Positions 35,775-44,056 of a stretch of 64,000 nt of DNA are shown one piece after another. The notes under the pieces were generated by a model that saw only the letters and a program-made list of their open reading frames with translations, was not told the DNA's origin and searched no databases. The position numbers and the translations under genes are program-made. This stretch comes from Streptomyces natalensis ATCC 27448 (lineage in GTDB: Bacteria; Actinomycetota; Actinomycetes; Streptomycetales; Streptomycetaceae): contig NZ_JRKI01000061.1 in assembly GCF_000935125.1 (NCBI RefSeq), positions 682,001-746,000 of the forward strand. The letters are read 5' to 3'. Numbering within the stretch: the stretch's first letter is position 1; each line of letters begins with the position of its first letter.

Positions 35775-36794
35775 ATGTTGCGCGGCAAGGGCATCCACTA
35801 CGACACCGGCACCTTTCCCAACGGCGACACATCGCGCCCCGTCTTCGACGTCCGGGACGCCGAACGGGACATGCGTGTCATCGCGGAGGACCTGCACTGC
35901 ACCGCTGTCCGTATCACCGGGGGCGATCCGGACCGTATCGAGACCACGGCGCGGTACGCGGCGGAGGCGGGCCTGGAGGTCTGGTTCTCGCCGTTTCCCT
36001 GCGAGCTGTCGAACGCCGAGATGCTGCCGCTGTTCACCGACTGCGCCGAGCGGGCGGAGCGGCTGCGGCGCGACGGCGCCGAGGTCGTCCTCGTCACCGG
36101 CTGCGAGCTCAGCGTGTTCGCCCGCGGCTACCTGCCCGGGGACACACTGAACGAGCGCATTCCGGTCCTGGCGGGCCCCGGCCGCGAAGCCGCGCTCCAG
36201 GGCATCCCTGACAAGGTCAACGCCTTTCTGGGGGAGGTCGTCGACGCCGTGCGGCCCCTCTTCGGCGGCCGCGTGAGCTACGCCTCCTGCCCTCTGGACG
36301 GCGTGGACTGGGCCCCGTTCGACGTCGTCGGCCTGGACGCCTTCCGTAGCCTGCGCAACGCGGCCACCTACCGCACCGACCTGCGCGAGGAATGCGGCCA
36401 CGGCAAGCCCGTCGCCATCATGGAGGCCGGCTGCTGCACCTACCGGGGAGCGGGAGAGCACGGCGGCGCCGGCTGGTACCTGGCGAGGGAGGCCGACGGC
36501 GTCACCCTCAAACCCGGCCTGGTGCGCGACGAGGGCGAGCAGGTCCGCTACCTCGAAGATCTCATGACCGTCTTCGAGGAGGAGGGCGTCGATTCCGTCT
36601 TCTGGTTCAGCTTCGCCGGTTTCAGCACACCCCACCGGACATCCGGACCGGACGAGGACCTCGCCTCCTACGGCATCGTCAAAGTCCTGGACGAGCACAG
36701 CGGCTGTCCCGCCGGCAAGCGCGCCTACCCCGACATGCCCTGGGAACCGAAGCAGGCGTTCCACGCACTCGCCACCCGCTACAGGGCCCGCTGA
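35775..36794 (+). CDS. TIM-barrel glycosidase-like protein (annotated elsewhere as abortive-infection protein)
   Basis: A 339-residue soluble protein resembling a clan-A glycoside hydrolase barrel. LHCTAVRITGGDPDRI and GLEVWFSPFPCEL look like early strands, KPVAIMEAGCCTYRGAG carries a candidate catalytic Glu, and SVFWFSFAGFSTPHR is a late strand. Relatives in actinobacteria and deinococci are often labelled abortive phage infection protein, a label I regard as unsupported. Start is ATG 35775 after CGGAGG. It converges with the phosphonate cluster and its relation to it is unknown. Confidence 0.65.
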   Translation: MLRGKGIHYDTGTFPNGDTSRPVFDVRDAERDMRVIAEDLHCTAVRITGGDPDRIETTARYAAEAGLEVWFSPFPCELSNAEMLPLFTDCAERAERLRRDGAEVVLVTGCELSVFARGYLPGDTLNERIPVLAGPGREAALQGIPDKVNAFLGEVVDAVRPLFGGRVSYASCPLDGVDWAPFDVVGLDAFRSLRNAATYRTDLREECGHGKPVAIMEAGCCTYRGAGEHGGAGWYLAREADGVTLKPGLVRDEGEQVRYLEDLMTVFEEEGVDSVFWFSFAGFSTPHRTSGPDEDLASYGIVKVLDEHSGCPAGKRAYPDMPWEPKQAFHALATRYRAR

Positions 36795-36828
36795 GCTCGG
36801 TGCGGGCGGTGCTGGTGCTGTCGCCGCC

Positions 36829-38055
36829 CTAGGCCGCGACCCGCTCGGGAGAGCGCCGTACGGCGGTGGGCATCAGCAGCCCGACGACGGCGAACAGCGC
36901 GCCGAGCGCCAGCCAGCCGCGCCCGCCGTCGTCGGACAGGCACAGGGCGGAGAGCAGCCAGGGCGCGACGGCCGTCGCCAGTCCGCGGCCGAGCGAGAAG
37001 AAGCCCTGGTACTGGCCGTGGGCGCCGTCCGGTGCGAGGGAGAAGCTCAGCCCGAACGACCCTGCGGAGGTCCAGAGTTCGCCCGCCGTCAGCAGCGCCG
37101 CAAAGGCGATGAGCAGCAGCACGGCCAGCCATGGCGGCGTCGAACTCGTGAAGACGACGACCGCACACGCGGCCAGCAGGGCCAGCCCGGCGCGCCGGCA
37201 CAGCCGGGCCGCCCGCGCGTCGTCCTCCGCGCCGCGGCTCGCGCGCATCTGCAACAGGATGACCAGGCCCGCGTTGATCACGACGATGGCCGAGACGGTC
37301 AGCTTGGGGGCGGACGTATGGTCGACGACCCAGAGCGGCACGGCGAAGGAGAGCACCTGCGCCTGGAGGCTGAGCACACCGCAGATGACGGTGACCCATA
37401 CGTAGCGGACATCGCGGAAGACCTGCCAGCGCGACGTCTGCGCGGGCGTCTTGCCGCCGGTCATGACCGAGTCCGTGGCCAGCCGGTACAAGGGCACGGC
37501 GGCGGCCGGGAACGTCAGCGCCGTGCCCAGCAGCAGCGCGGTGTAGGCGGTGGTGGTGCCCACGTCGATGGCGATGGCCGCCAGTCCCGCGCCGATGGCC
37601 ACCCCCACATTGGTCACGACCCGCAGATACGCCCGCAGCCGTACCCGCTCGGCCCCCTCGCCGACCGCGGCGATCAGCGCCCCGCGGGCCGCGCTGCTGC
37701 CCTGTTCGGCCAGGGTGAAGACGGTGATGAGCCCCAGGAACAGCGGGTATGCGTGGACGAGCGCGAGCGCCGTCATTGTCACGAACTGCACGGTGAGCAG
37801 TACGGCATAGGTACGGCGCGGGCCGTAGCGGTCCGCCAGGCCGCCGAGCGGCACCGCTCCGGCGAGGGATATCAGACCGGCGAGGCTGAGGCCGAAGGCG
37901 ACCCGGCCGGTGGACAGGCCCGCGACACGGGTGAAGAAGAGGACGCTGGTCGGCAGGTAGAGGCCGCTTCCCACCGTCTTGATCAGCCATGAGGCGGTGA
38001 GCAGCCGCGGCGCTCCCGGGCCGGGCAGCAGACGCCTGGCGGACGGGCGGCTCAC
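36829..38055 (-). CDS. MFS transporter, probable phosphonate product exporter
   Basis: A 408-residue, 12-TM major-facilitator protein. The loop motif LADRYGPRRTYA follows TM2, a central cytoplasmic loop lies near residue 200, and TM4-5 carry the segment LRVVTNVGVAIGAGL. It begins with GTG overlapping the stop of the upstream ATP-grasp gene (GTGA) and is the last gene of the phosphonate operon, so export of the finished compound is the likely job. It could instead import a precursor. It has no TTA codon. Confidence 0.82.
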   Translation of the reverse strand: MSRPSARRLLPGPGAPRLLTASWLIKTVGSGLYLPTSVLFFTRVAGLSTGRVAFGLSLAGLISLAGAVPLGGLADRYGPRRTYAVLLTVQFVTMTALALVHAYPLFLGLITVFTLAEQGSSAARGALIAAVGEGAERVRLRAYLRVVTNVGVAIGAGLAAIAIDVGTTTAYTALLLGTALTFPAAAVPLYRLATDSVMTGGKTPAQTSRWQVFRDVRYVWVTVICGVLSLQAQVLSFAVPLWVVDHTSAPKLTVSAIVVINAGLVILLQMRASRGAEDDARAARLCRRAGLALLAACAVVVFTSSTPPWLAVLLLIAFAALLTAGELWTSAGSFGLSFSLAPDGAHGQYQGFFSLGRGLATAVAPWLLSALCLSDDGGRGWLALGALFAVVGLLMPTAVRRSPERVAA

Positions 38056-39203
38056 TGCGGCTCCCCGAGCGTGTGCAGCCGGTCGATCATCCGGTGGGCC
38101 TCCTCGGGGCCGGGGGCGGCGAAGTACACCTCGACGTTGCCGGTTCCGCTCTGCTCCGCAGACAGTGCCTCGATGACGCCGGGCATCGCGAGGGCCCGCT
38201 CCCGTACCCCCTCCCGGGCCGGCAACTGGGTGCGGCCGACGGTCCCTTGCCGGTGGGGGCGGGCGGCCAGCCCGGACGGCTCGTCGAGGGCGGCCCGCAC
38301 GAACTGCTCCCACAGGTCGACGCCGAACGCGTGCCGCCACATACCGGAGATGCCCAGCCCTCCGGGCCTGATGGCCACCTCTCCGATCACGGGCCCGTCA
38401 GCGGTCTCGAAGACCTCCAAGTGGGTCACGCCGTCGGCGAGTTCGAGGGCGCGGGCCGCTTCGGCGTGCAGGGCCAGGACCTTTTCGGCGAACGGGCTGT
38501 CCTGGGCGATGACGTAGCCGCTGTTGTACGCCGCGGGGGTGTGCAGCGGGGGGATGAAGTAGCGGGAAACCGCGGCCAGTTCCACCCGGCCGCCGCGCAC
38601 GACGCCGTCGCAGTGGTACTCACCGAGGAAGTCCACGAGGCGCTCGACCTGGATGGGCACGCGGCGCGCTGCGAGGTCGTCGAAGCCGCCCGAGCGTTGC
38701 CGGTCGGTGAACTCCGCCTCGGTGTCCAGACGGTAGGTGCACTTCGACCCGGAGCCGAACACCGGCTTGACCATCACCGGCCAGCCGATCCGCCGCGCGG
38801 CGTGCGGGATCCCGTCCACGGTCGCGGCCTGCTCGAAGTCCGCGACCGGCAGACCGGCGGAGCGCAGCCGCGCCTTCATGGCGCGTTTGTGGGCCGCCCA
38901 CAGGGACTGGTCGAAGGTCGCCCCGGGCAGGCCCAGCAGGGACCGGATGAGCCCGGCCGGGACGATGCTCTTCTCCGTGGTGGCGACGACATGGTCGAAC
39001 GGTCCGCCGCGGAGGAGTTCGTACGCGGCGTGCTCGACCTGTGAGAGGTCTTCGAAGCTGTCGACGAAGGCGGTCTCCCAGCCGGTGTAGAGCCCGGCGT
39101 ACGCCTTGCGGGTGATCACCCGGATCCGCAGGTCGGTGCGGTCCGCCAGGGCGCGCAGGACCTCGGGTTTGTCGGAGTTGAGCAGCAGGACCTGCCGGGT
39201 CAT
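38052..39203 (-). CDS. ATP-grasp ligase (second of two)
   Basis: A 383-residue ATP-grasp protein. The N-terminal Rossmann-like domain starts MTRQVLLLNSDKPEVLRAL. The central domain has WPVMVKPVFGSGSKCTY (ATP-binding Lys and Gly loop), and VIGEVAIRPGGLGISGMW is the C-terminal metal/ATP site. It is distantly related to carnosine synthase/D-Ala-D-Ala-type carboxylate-amine ligases, which activate an acid as acyl phosphate and join it to an amine. Together with the other ATP-grasp gene it could form two peptide bonds. ATGA overlap with the upstream phosphoesterase; GAGGAG ribosome site. Confidence 0.88.
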   Translation of the reverse strand: MTRQVLLLNSDKPEVLRALADRTDLRIRVITRKAYAGLYTGWETAFVDSFEDLSQVEHAAYELLRGGPFDHVVATTEKSIVPAGLIRSLLGLPGATFDQSLWAAHKRAMKARLRSAGLPVADFEQAATVDGIPHAARRIGWPVMVKPVFGSGSKCTYRLDTEAEFTDRQRSGGFDDLAARRVPIQVERLVDFLGEYHCDGVVRGGRVELAAVSRYFIPPLHTPAAYNSGYVIAQDSPFAEKVLALHAEAARALELADGVTHLEVFETADGPVIGEVAIRPGGLGISGMWRHAFGVDLWEQFVRAALDEPSGLAARPHRQGTVGRTQLPAREGVRERALAMPGVIEALSAEQSGTGNVEVYFAAPGPEEAHRMIDRLHTLGEPQ

Positions 39204-39853
39204 CCGGACTCCTCGATTCGGTGGTACGTGACGGTCGCCTCCGCTTCGTCGACGACGGCCCAGGCCGGGCTCGGCCCCCGGACGGGGCCGACGTTGACGA
39301 GGTACCGGCTGCCCGGGGTGAGGTGCACGGCTTCGCCGAAGCGCAGCGGAACGCTCTCCACGTCCGCCCAGCTGCGTCCGGCGTCCGGCAGCCGGTGCAC
39401 GGCGCTGCGGTGGTGGTGGCCGTGGAAGAGGGCCCGCCCGCTGAACTCGGCGTCCAGCGGGCACCACAGGTCCGGTTCCACCTCCTGCCAGGGCGGCAGC
39501 GCGTGGCCGTGGCAGTACGTGGCGAAGTCCGTGTGCAGCGTGAGCGGCGCGTCGAGCACCGGCGTCGCCCAGGCCGGGCGGGCCCTGCCGGGGACCAGTG
39601 CGGCGATGCGCTCTTCCTGGTTGCCTCGTACCACCCGCGCACCGTCCAGCAGCCCGACCAGCTCGGGGTCCTGGTCGAAGATCTCGTCGACGCGCGTGAA
39701 GGCGTGGCCGGCGACGTCCCGTTTGCTGATGTGGCACTCGAAGACATCGCCCAGACAGATGACCTGGCGCACCTGCTGGCCGCGGACGCGGGCGAGCACC
39801 GCGCGCAGGCCCGCGGTGTTGCCGTGGATGTCGGTGACGACGGCGTAGCGCAT
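39200..39853 (-). CDS. Metallophosphoesterase
   Basis: A 217-residue calcineurin-like phosphoesterase. The ligand motifs are VTDIHGN (residues 7-13), CLGDVFE (about 34-40), RGNQEE and HGHHHRS (about 144-150). It would remove phosphate from a small molecule. In this operon, which also encodes a P-loop kinase and two ATP-grasp ligases, it could dephosphorylate a protected intermediate or recycle a phosphorylated by-product. Four bases separate it from the upstream ATP-grasp stop. Confidence 0.86.
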   Translation of the reverse strand: MRYAVVTDIHGNTAGLRAVLARVRGQQVRQVICLGDVFECHISKRDVAGHAFTRVDEIFDQDPELVGLLDGARVVRGNQEERIAALVPGRARPAWATPVLDAPLTLHTDFATYCHGHALPPWQEVEPDLWCPLDAEFSGRALFHGHHHRSAVHRLPDAGRSWADVESVPLRFGEAVHLTPGSRYLVNVGPVRGPSPAWAVVDEAEATVTYHRIEESG

Positions 39854-39857
39854 CGTT

Positions 39858-41081
39858 TCAGTCCTTCACCGGTCGGTCCGTCGGCGCCGCGGCCGCCGCC
39901 ACCTCGATCTGCACCTGTTCCGCGAGGAGTTCGCAGCGCCGGGCGGCGTCCGTCGCGTCGATGCCGTCGGTCAGTACGTACCCCGCGCGGTCCTGGGAGC
40001 GGCGCACCGGGCCGATCGTGTCGCCGACGCCGACATCGAGCGTGATGACGGCCCCTCCGCCCGCGGTGTCCGGGGTGCGGATGTGCCGGACGGTGCCGGG
40101 GGGCGGGGTCAGGAACCGGATGGCGGCGCCGCCGCGGGCCACCGGCCGGCGCGTCGGCGCGGGACGCAGCCCGAGCGGGCAGGCCACCGTGAGAGCGACC
40201 AGGTCGACGCCGTAGGTGCGGCGCACCAGTTCACGGATCTTGTCGCCGCCGATGCGGTTGTGGGACTCGATGATCCGGGGCCCGTGCCCGGTCACCTTCA
40301 CCTCGGTGTGGGAGGGCCCTTCGTGCAGGCCCACGGCGTCCAGGAACGCCACGGTCAGCGCCGCGGCCTCCTCCAGCACCGCCGGCGGCAGGGCGCTGGG
40401 CATGGTGTGCCCGACCTCCACGAAGGACGGCAGCACCTGCTTGTCGGTGATCGCGACGATGGTGTGCCGCCCCTGGTGGGAGAACCCCTCCACGCTGATC
40501 TCCGGGCCGTCGAGGAACTCCTCCGCGACGGGGTCCGTGCCGCCGGCCGCGGTGAACCGCCGCCAGGCGGCGTCCGCGTCCCGGGGCCCGTCCACCCGGC
40601 CCACGGCCCGGCTGGACGATCCGCCGGCCGGTTTGAGGATCACCGGCCCGCCGACCTCCCGGCAGAAGTCGGCGAGGCCGGCGGGTGACGACAGTGAACG
40701 GCTCCGGACGGGGCTGAGCCCCCGGTCGGCGAGCAGCCCCCGCATCCGCCGCTTGTCCTGGAGCAGGCGCACGGTGTGCAGGGAGTTGCCGGGGAGGCCG
40801 AGCCCGCCCGCCGCCGCGGCGGCGGGCAGCAGCCCTCGTTCGGTCAGGGACAGCACGCGTGCCAGCGGCTGCCGCTCGTGGAACGGGGCCAGCGCCGCGA
40901 GGACCGCTCCGGCGTCGTCGAGATCCGCGGCGACCGCATGGTCGGCCGCCTCCGCCGCCTTCGGACGCGGTGCGTCCGCGGCGTGCACGAAGACCGTCCG
41001 CACGCCCAAGACGCGTGCCGCATCGACCAGTTGAGGGGTTCCGGCGACAATCGCGAGGACCGGTCCGGAGCCGTTCGTCAT
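39858..41081 (-). CDS. ATP-grasp ligase (first of two)
   Basis: A 407-residue ATP-grasp protein. Residues about 90-110 carry LGLPGNSLHTVRLLQDK, which leads into the ATP-grasp fold. The ATP-binding region is GGPVILKPAGGSSSRAVG, and HTEVKVTGHGPRIIESHNRIGG holds the Mg-binding Glu and Asn. The C-terminal lid resembles BacD/carnosine-synthase type L-amino-acid ligases. It should join a carboxylate to an amine using ATP, making a dipeptide with the phosphonate amino acid. Its ATG overlaps the glutaredoxin gene's stop. Confidence 0.88.
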   Translation of the reverse strand: MTNGSGPVLAIVAGTPQLVDAARVLGVRTVFVHAADAPRPKAAEAADHAVAADLDDAGAVLAALAPFHERQPLARVLSLTERGLLPAAAAAGGLGLPGNSLHTVRLLQDKRRMRGLLADRGLSPVRSRSLSSPAGLADFCREVGGPVILKPAGGSSSRAVGRVDGPRDADAAWRRFTAAGGTDPVAEEFLDGPEISVEGFSHQGRHTIVAITDKQVLPSFVEVGHTMPSALPPAVLEEAAALTVAFLDAVGLHEGPSHTEVKVTGHGPRIIESHNRIGGDKIRELVRRTYGVDLVALTVACPLGLRPAPTRRPVARGGAAIRFLTPPPGTVRHIRTPDTAGGGAVITLDVGVGDTIGPVRRSQDRAGYVLTDGIDATDAARRCELLAEQVQIEVAAAAAPTDRPVKD

Positions 41082-41368
41082 GCCACGGACTCCGGCTGCG
41101 GCTCCCCGGCCGCGTCGGCACGCGGCTCGCCGAACCGCTCCTTGAGATAGGCGACGAGGTCGGCGTTCTCCCGTAACTTGCCCGGGATCACGGTCGCCCC
41201 GTCGACCAGGGCGGGGATGAACTTGCTGCCGGTCGCTCTGATCAGCTCGTGCCGCTCCTCACGCGGCTTGGGGACGTTGATGTTGATGTACGAGATCTGG
41301 AGCTTGGTCAGCAGCTCCCGTACGGGCTTGCAGTCCGGGCAGGTCTCCCGCTGGAACAGGACGAGCAT
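41078..41368 (-). CDS. Glutaredoxin-like thiol-redox protein
   Basis: A 96-residue thioredoxin-fold protein with the CPDC active-site motif at residues 10-13 and the FIPALVDG cis-Pro region. The start is the ATG in TGATG, sharing one base with the aminotransferase stop. A GTG three bases upstream is also possible. Codon 65 is TTA (41176-41174), so translation depends on the bldA tRNA. Its role in a phosphonate pathway is not obvious; it may reduce a cluster enzyme or a product thiol or disulphide. Confidence 0.85.
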   Translation of the reverse strand: MLVLFQRETCPDCKPVRELLTKLQISYININVPKPREERHELIRATGSKFIPALVDGATVIPGKLRENADLVAYLKERFGEPRADAAGEPQPESVA

Positions 41369-42519
41369 CACTTCACCTCTTCATGGAAGGTGTGGAAGGT
41401 ACGGACGACTTCGCCGACGCCGGAGCCCGGCGTGAAACGGTGCCCGAGGGTGAGCAGGGACATCTCCAGGGCCCCGAAGACCGCACACAGGTCGAGCGCA
41501 TCGGCCGCGCCCACATGTCCCACCCGGATCAACTTGCCCTTGAGATGGGCCTGTCCCCCCGTCATGGTCAGACCGTACTGGGTGGACAGGGTCTTCAGCA
41601 GCTGGGACGTGTCGATGCCTTCGGGCGCGAGCGCCGAGGTGATGACATGGCTGCGGCGGTGGGGTTCCTGGATGAACGTGCAAAAGCCCAGTTCCCGCAG
41701 CGCTCGTTCGGCCGCGCGGCCCAGGGTGGCGTGCCGTTTCCGGAAGTCCGGCAGCCCTTCCTCGCCCAGCATCTTCAAGGATTCGTGCAGGCCGAGCAGC
41801 AGCGAGACCGCGGGGGACGAGGAGGACATGGGGTAGAAGTGGCGCAGCCGCTCGAACGACCAGTAGTAGGCCGGGCCGGAGGAACTCTCCACGGCCGTCC
41901 ACGCCTTGTCCGACAGGGCGATGAAGGCGAGGCCCGGCGGCAGCATGAAGCCCTTGTGCGAGGCCGCGAGCACGACGTCCAGGCCCCAGTCGTCCATGTC
42001 GAGCGGGTGCACCAGCAGTCCGCTGATGGCGTCCACCACGACGACCACATCGGTGTCGCGGAAGATCCGCCCGATGGCTTCGACGTCGTTCAGGGCGCCG
42101 GTGGAGGTCTCGCTGTAGACGACGAAGGCGCCCCGGATCTGCGGGTGCTGAGCGTATGCCTCGGCCACCCGCTGCGGGTCGACGCTGGTGCCCCAGTCGC
42201 TCTCCACCACGTGCACGGTGAGCCCGTAGTTGCGGCAGATCGCCTGGAAGCGCTCACCGAAATAGCCGTTCGAGACGACGAGGACCTCGTCCTCGGCGGA
42301 GAAGCAGTTGGCAACGGCCGCCTCCATGGCACCGGTGCCGGACGTCGCGATGGTGTAGACGGGACGGGAGGTGCCGAAGAGCGGCGGGAGCCCCTCGTTG
42401 ATCTCGTGGATCAGCTCTTCCATCTCCGCCGAGCGGTGATGGATGATCTCCCGGGCACCGGCCAGCAGGAGCCGCTGGGGTACCTCGGTCGGGCCGGGGG
42501 TGGCCAGACGCAGCTTCAC
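41368..42519 (-). CDS. Class V aminotransferase (AEP/serine-glyoxylate type)
   Basis: A 383-residue fold-type I, class V aminotransferase. It opens with the typical TPGPTEVP and has HHRSAEMEEL, ATSGTGAMEAA and VVDAISG. The PLP lysine is about residue 189 in ASHKGFMLPPGLAF. Relatives include 2-aminoethylphosphonate:pyruvate transaminase and serine/alanine-glyoxylate transaminases. Here it could aminate the keto group of the aldol product to give a phosphonate amino acid. Alternatively it could convert phosphonoacetaldehyde to 2-aminoethylphosphonate. It begins with GTG overlapping the YjbQ stop. Confidence 0.87.
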   Translation of the reverse strand: MKLRLATPGPTEVPQRLLLAGAREIIHHRSAEMEELIHEINEGLPPLFGTSRPVYTIATSGTGAMEAAVANCFSAEDEVLVVSNGYFGERFQAICRNYGLTVHVVESDWGTSVDPQRVAEAYAQHPQIRGAFVVYSETSTGALNDVEAIGRIFRDTDVVVVVDAISGLLVHPLDMDDWGLDVVLAASHKGFMLPPGLAFIALSDKAWTAVESSSGPAYYWSFERLRHFYPMSSSSPAVSLLLGLHESLKMLGEEGLPDFRKRHATLGRAAERALRELGFCTFIQEPHRRSHVITSALAPEGIDTSQLLKTLSTQYGLTMTGGQAHLKGKLIRVGHVGAADALDLCAVFGALEMSLLTLGHRFTPGSGVGEVVRTFHTFHEEVK

Positions 42520-42944
42520 TGGGTTTCCTCCTTGGCCGCACGGGGCGGGTCGATCAGAACGCGTCGGGTGGCCGGCTTCAGGTCGAAGTCGATGAGCACC
42601 ACACGGTGGGAAGGCGACATGCCCAGTCCGCCGTCCCGGAAGGGCACCAGCACACTGGTGCCGAGCAGGGACGACTTCAGGTGCGAGAAGCCGTTGGGGT
42701 CCTCGGTGGTCAGCTCGTGCAGATAGCGGTTGCCGTCATCGGGCGCCAGCCGCTCCAGGAGCCGCAGCAGGTCCGCAATGGCGCCCGGTTCGTAGCGCAT
42801 GATGGTCAGGCCCACCGTGCTGCCGTGGGCGAAGACCCCCGCCAGCCCGTCGCCCGCGCCGTGCTCGCGCAGCCGCTCGGTGAGCTCATCGGTGAGGTCG
42901 TAGTGGGAGTTGAGGCCGGAGCTGGGAATCGTCAGCTCGATCAT
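42516..42944 (-). CDS. YjbQ/UPF0047 family protein
   Basis: A 142-residue single-domain protein of the YjbQ (UPF0047) family. The signature run is FAHGSTVGLTI, then SHLKSSLLGTSVLVPFRDGGL and a C-terminal RRVLID. The family has been reported to have weak thiamin-phosphate-synthase activity but its true role is unknown. It is sandwiched by four-base overlaps on both sides between the kinase and the aminotransferase, so it is very probably a working part of the pathway rather than a passenger. Confidence 0.82.
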   Translation of the reverse strand: MIELTIPSSGLNSHYDLTDELTERLREHGAGDGLAGVFAHGSTVGLTIMRYEPGAIADLLRLLERLAPDDGNRYLHELTTEDPNGFSHLKSSLLGTSVLVPFRDGGLGMSPSHRVVLIDFDLKPATRRVLIDPPRAAKEETQ

Positions 42945-44056
42945 GCGACGGTCGCCTCCGCCACGGACAGCGGGAAGTTGTCGTCCGCCAGGTCGCCGGG
43001 GCCGGTCAGCAGCCACGCCGGGACCGTCGCCAAGGCGGCCGTGATCCGGCTCCGCCGGTCCGCCTGAGCGGCGCGGCCGTCCGTCAGATAGTGGTGCCAT
43101 CCGGCGTTGGCGCCGTCGAACGCCGATTCCACATTGGCGTCGAGGGAGGCCGCGAGCGCGTCCGGTGCGGGCGGGCAGGGTTCCAGGACGGTACGGTCGC
43201 CGGGCCCGATCGCCGGGTGGATGATCGCGGAGACGGGGACGCGGGTGCCGCGGGGCGCGCTGGGGAAGCGTTCCCGGAACCGGACGGGGTCCACCGCGAA
43301 CTTGCCCACCGGCGAGAACGCGTGGCCGGGGGCGGGCTCGTAGCCGTCCGCGATCCCGGCGATCTCCTTCAGACCGGCGTACTTGGCGATGGTGCCGTAG
43401 CCGAGATGGGGGTAGTCGGGCCAGCCCGAGGCGAGCACCGAGCCGTCCGCCTGCTCGTGCAGCACGGTCTTGTCGCCACTCATGATCTGGTAGCCGAACT
43501 TCTCCACCAGCTCCAGCAGGATCGTGCTCTTGCCCGCGCCCTTCGCCCCGGTGATCAGGACGGCGGATCCGTCGCGGTACGCGGCCGTCGCGTGCAGCAC
43601 GGCCGCCCCGGCGTTCTCCTGGTCCTTGAGGACGAGGTCGCGGATCAGCTCGACCAGGTCCATGGCGCCGCCCGGTCCGATCAGCACGTCGATGGTCCGT
43701 GCGGCGCGGTCGAAGGCGAACCGGGTACCGGTTTTGGTGCACTCCAGGTACTCGCGTCCGAGTGCTTGGGCGCGCCGGGCGGGGATGGTGAAGAAGTCGC
43801 TGGCGCTCTTGCGGACGTAGATGTCCTCCCAGGGCGTGCCGGACGGCGGCACATGCCGGTCCGACGCCGCGGCCGCGATGCGCAGCGTGGCGAGGGCCTC
43901 GGCCGGCCGCGCTGCGGCATCGTGCGGAGCGGCGGCCAGATGGGTCCCGAGGAAGTCCAGCGCCTCGCCGATGTCGGCGCCGGGCGCCGTCTCCAGGTCC
44001 AGGCGGGTGTGGTCGAAGGTCAGGCTGCGCACCTCGGCCCCGGCGATCGCGCTCAT
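42941..44056 (-). CDS. HPr-kinase-like P-loop kinase
   Basis: A 371-residue protein. Residues 1-145 form a domain I do not recognise. From about residue 165 a P-loop GAKGAGKST and the segment KFGYQIMSGDKTVL match the HprK/P fold. HprK-like enzymes phosphorylate hydroxyls; homologues in lasso-peptide clusters phosphorylate serine. In this cluster it could phosphorylate the hydroxyl of the aldol product to create a leaving group for double-bond formation. It lies directly after the PEP mutase gene with an ATGA overlap. Confidence 0.78.
   Translation of the reverse strand: MSAIAGAEVRSLTFDHTRLDLETAPGADIGEALDFLGTHLAAAPHDAAARPAEALATLRIAAAASDRHVPPSGTPWEDIYVRKSASDFFTIPARRAQALGREYLECTKTGTRFAFDRAARTIDVLIGPGGAMDLVELIRDLVLKDQENAGAAVLHATAAYRDGSAVLITGAKGAGKSTILLELVEKFGYQIMSGDKTVLHEQADGSVLASGWPDYPHLGYGTIAKYAGLKEIAGIADGYEPAPGHAFSPVGKFAVDPVRFRERFPSAPRGTRVPVSAIIHPAIGPGDRTVLEPCPPAPDALAASLDANVESAFDGANAGWHHYLTDGRAAQADRRSRITAALATVPAWLLTGPGDLADDNFPLSVAEATVA

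Noticed and set aside
35775..36794. Annotation as an abortive-infection (antiphage) protein
   Set aside because: The sequence looks like a glycosidase-type TIM barrel and nothing in or around it supports a defence role.
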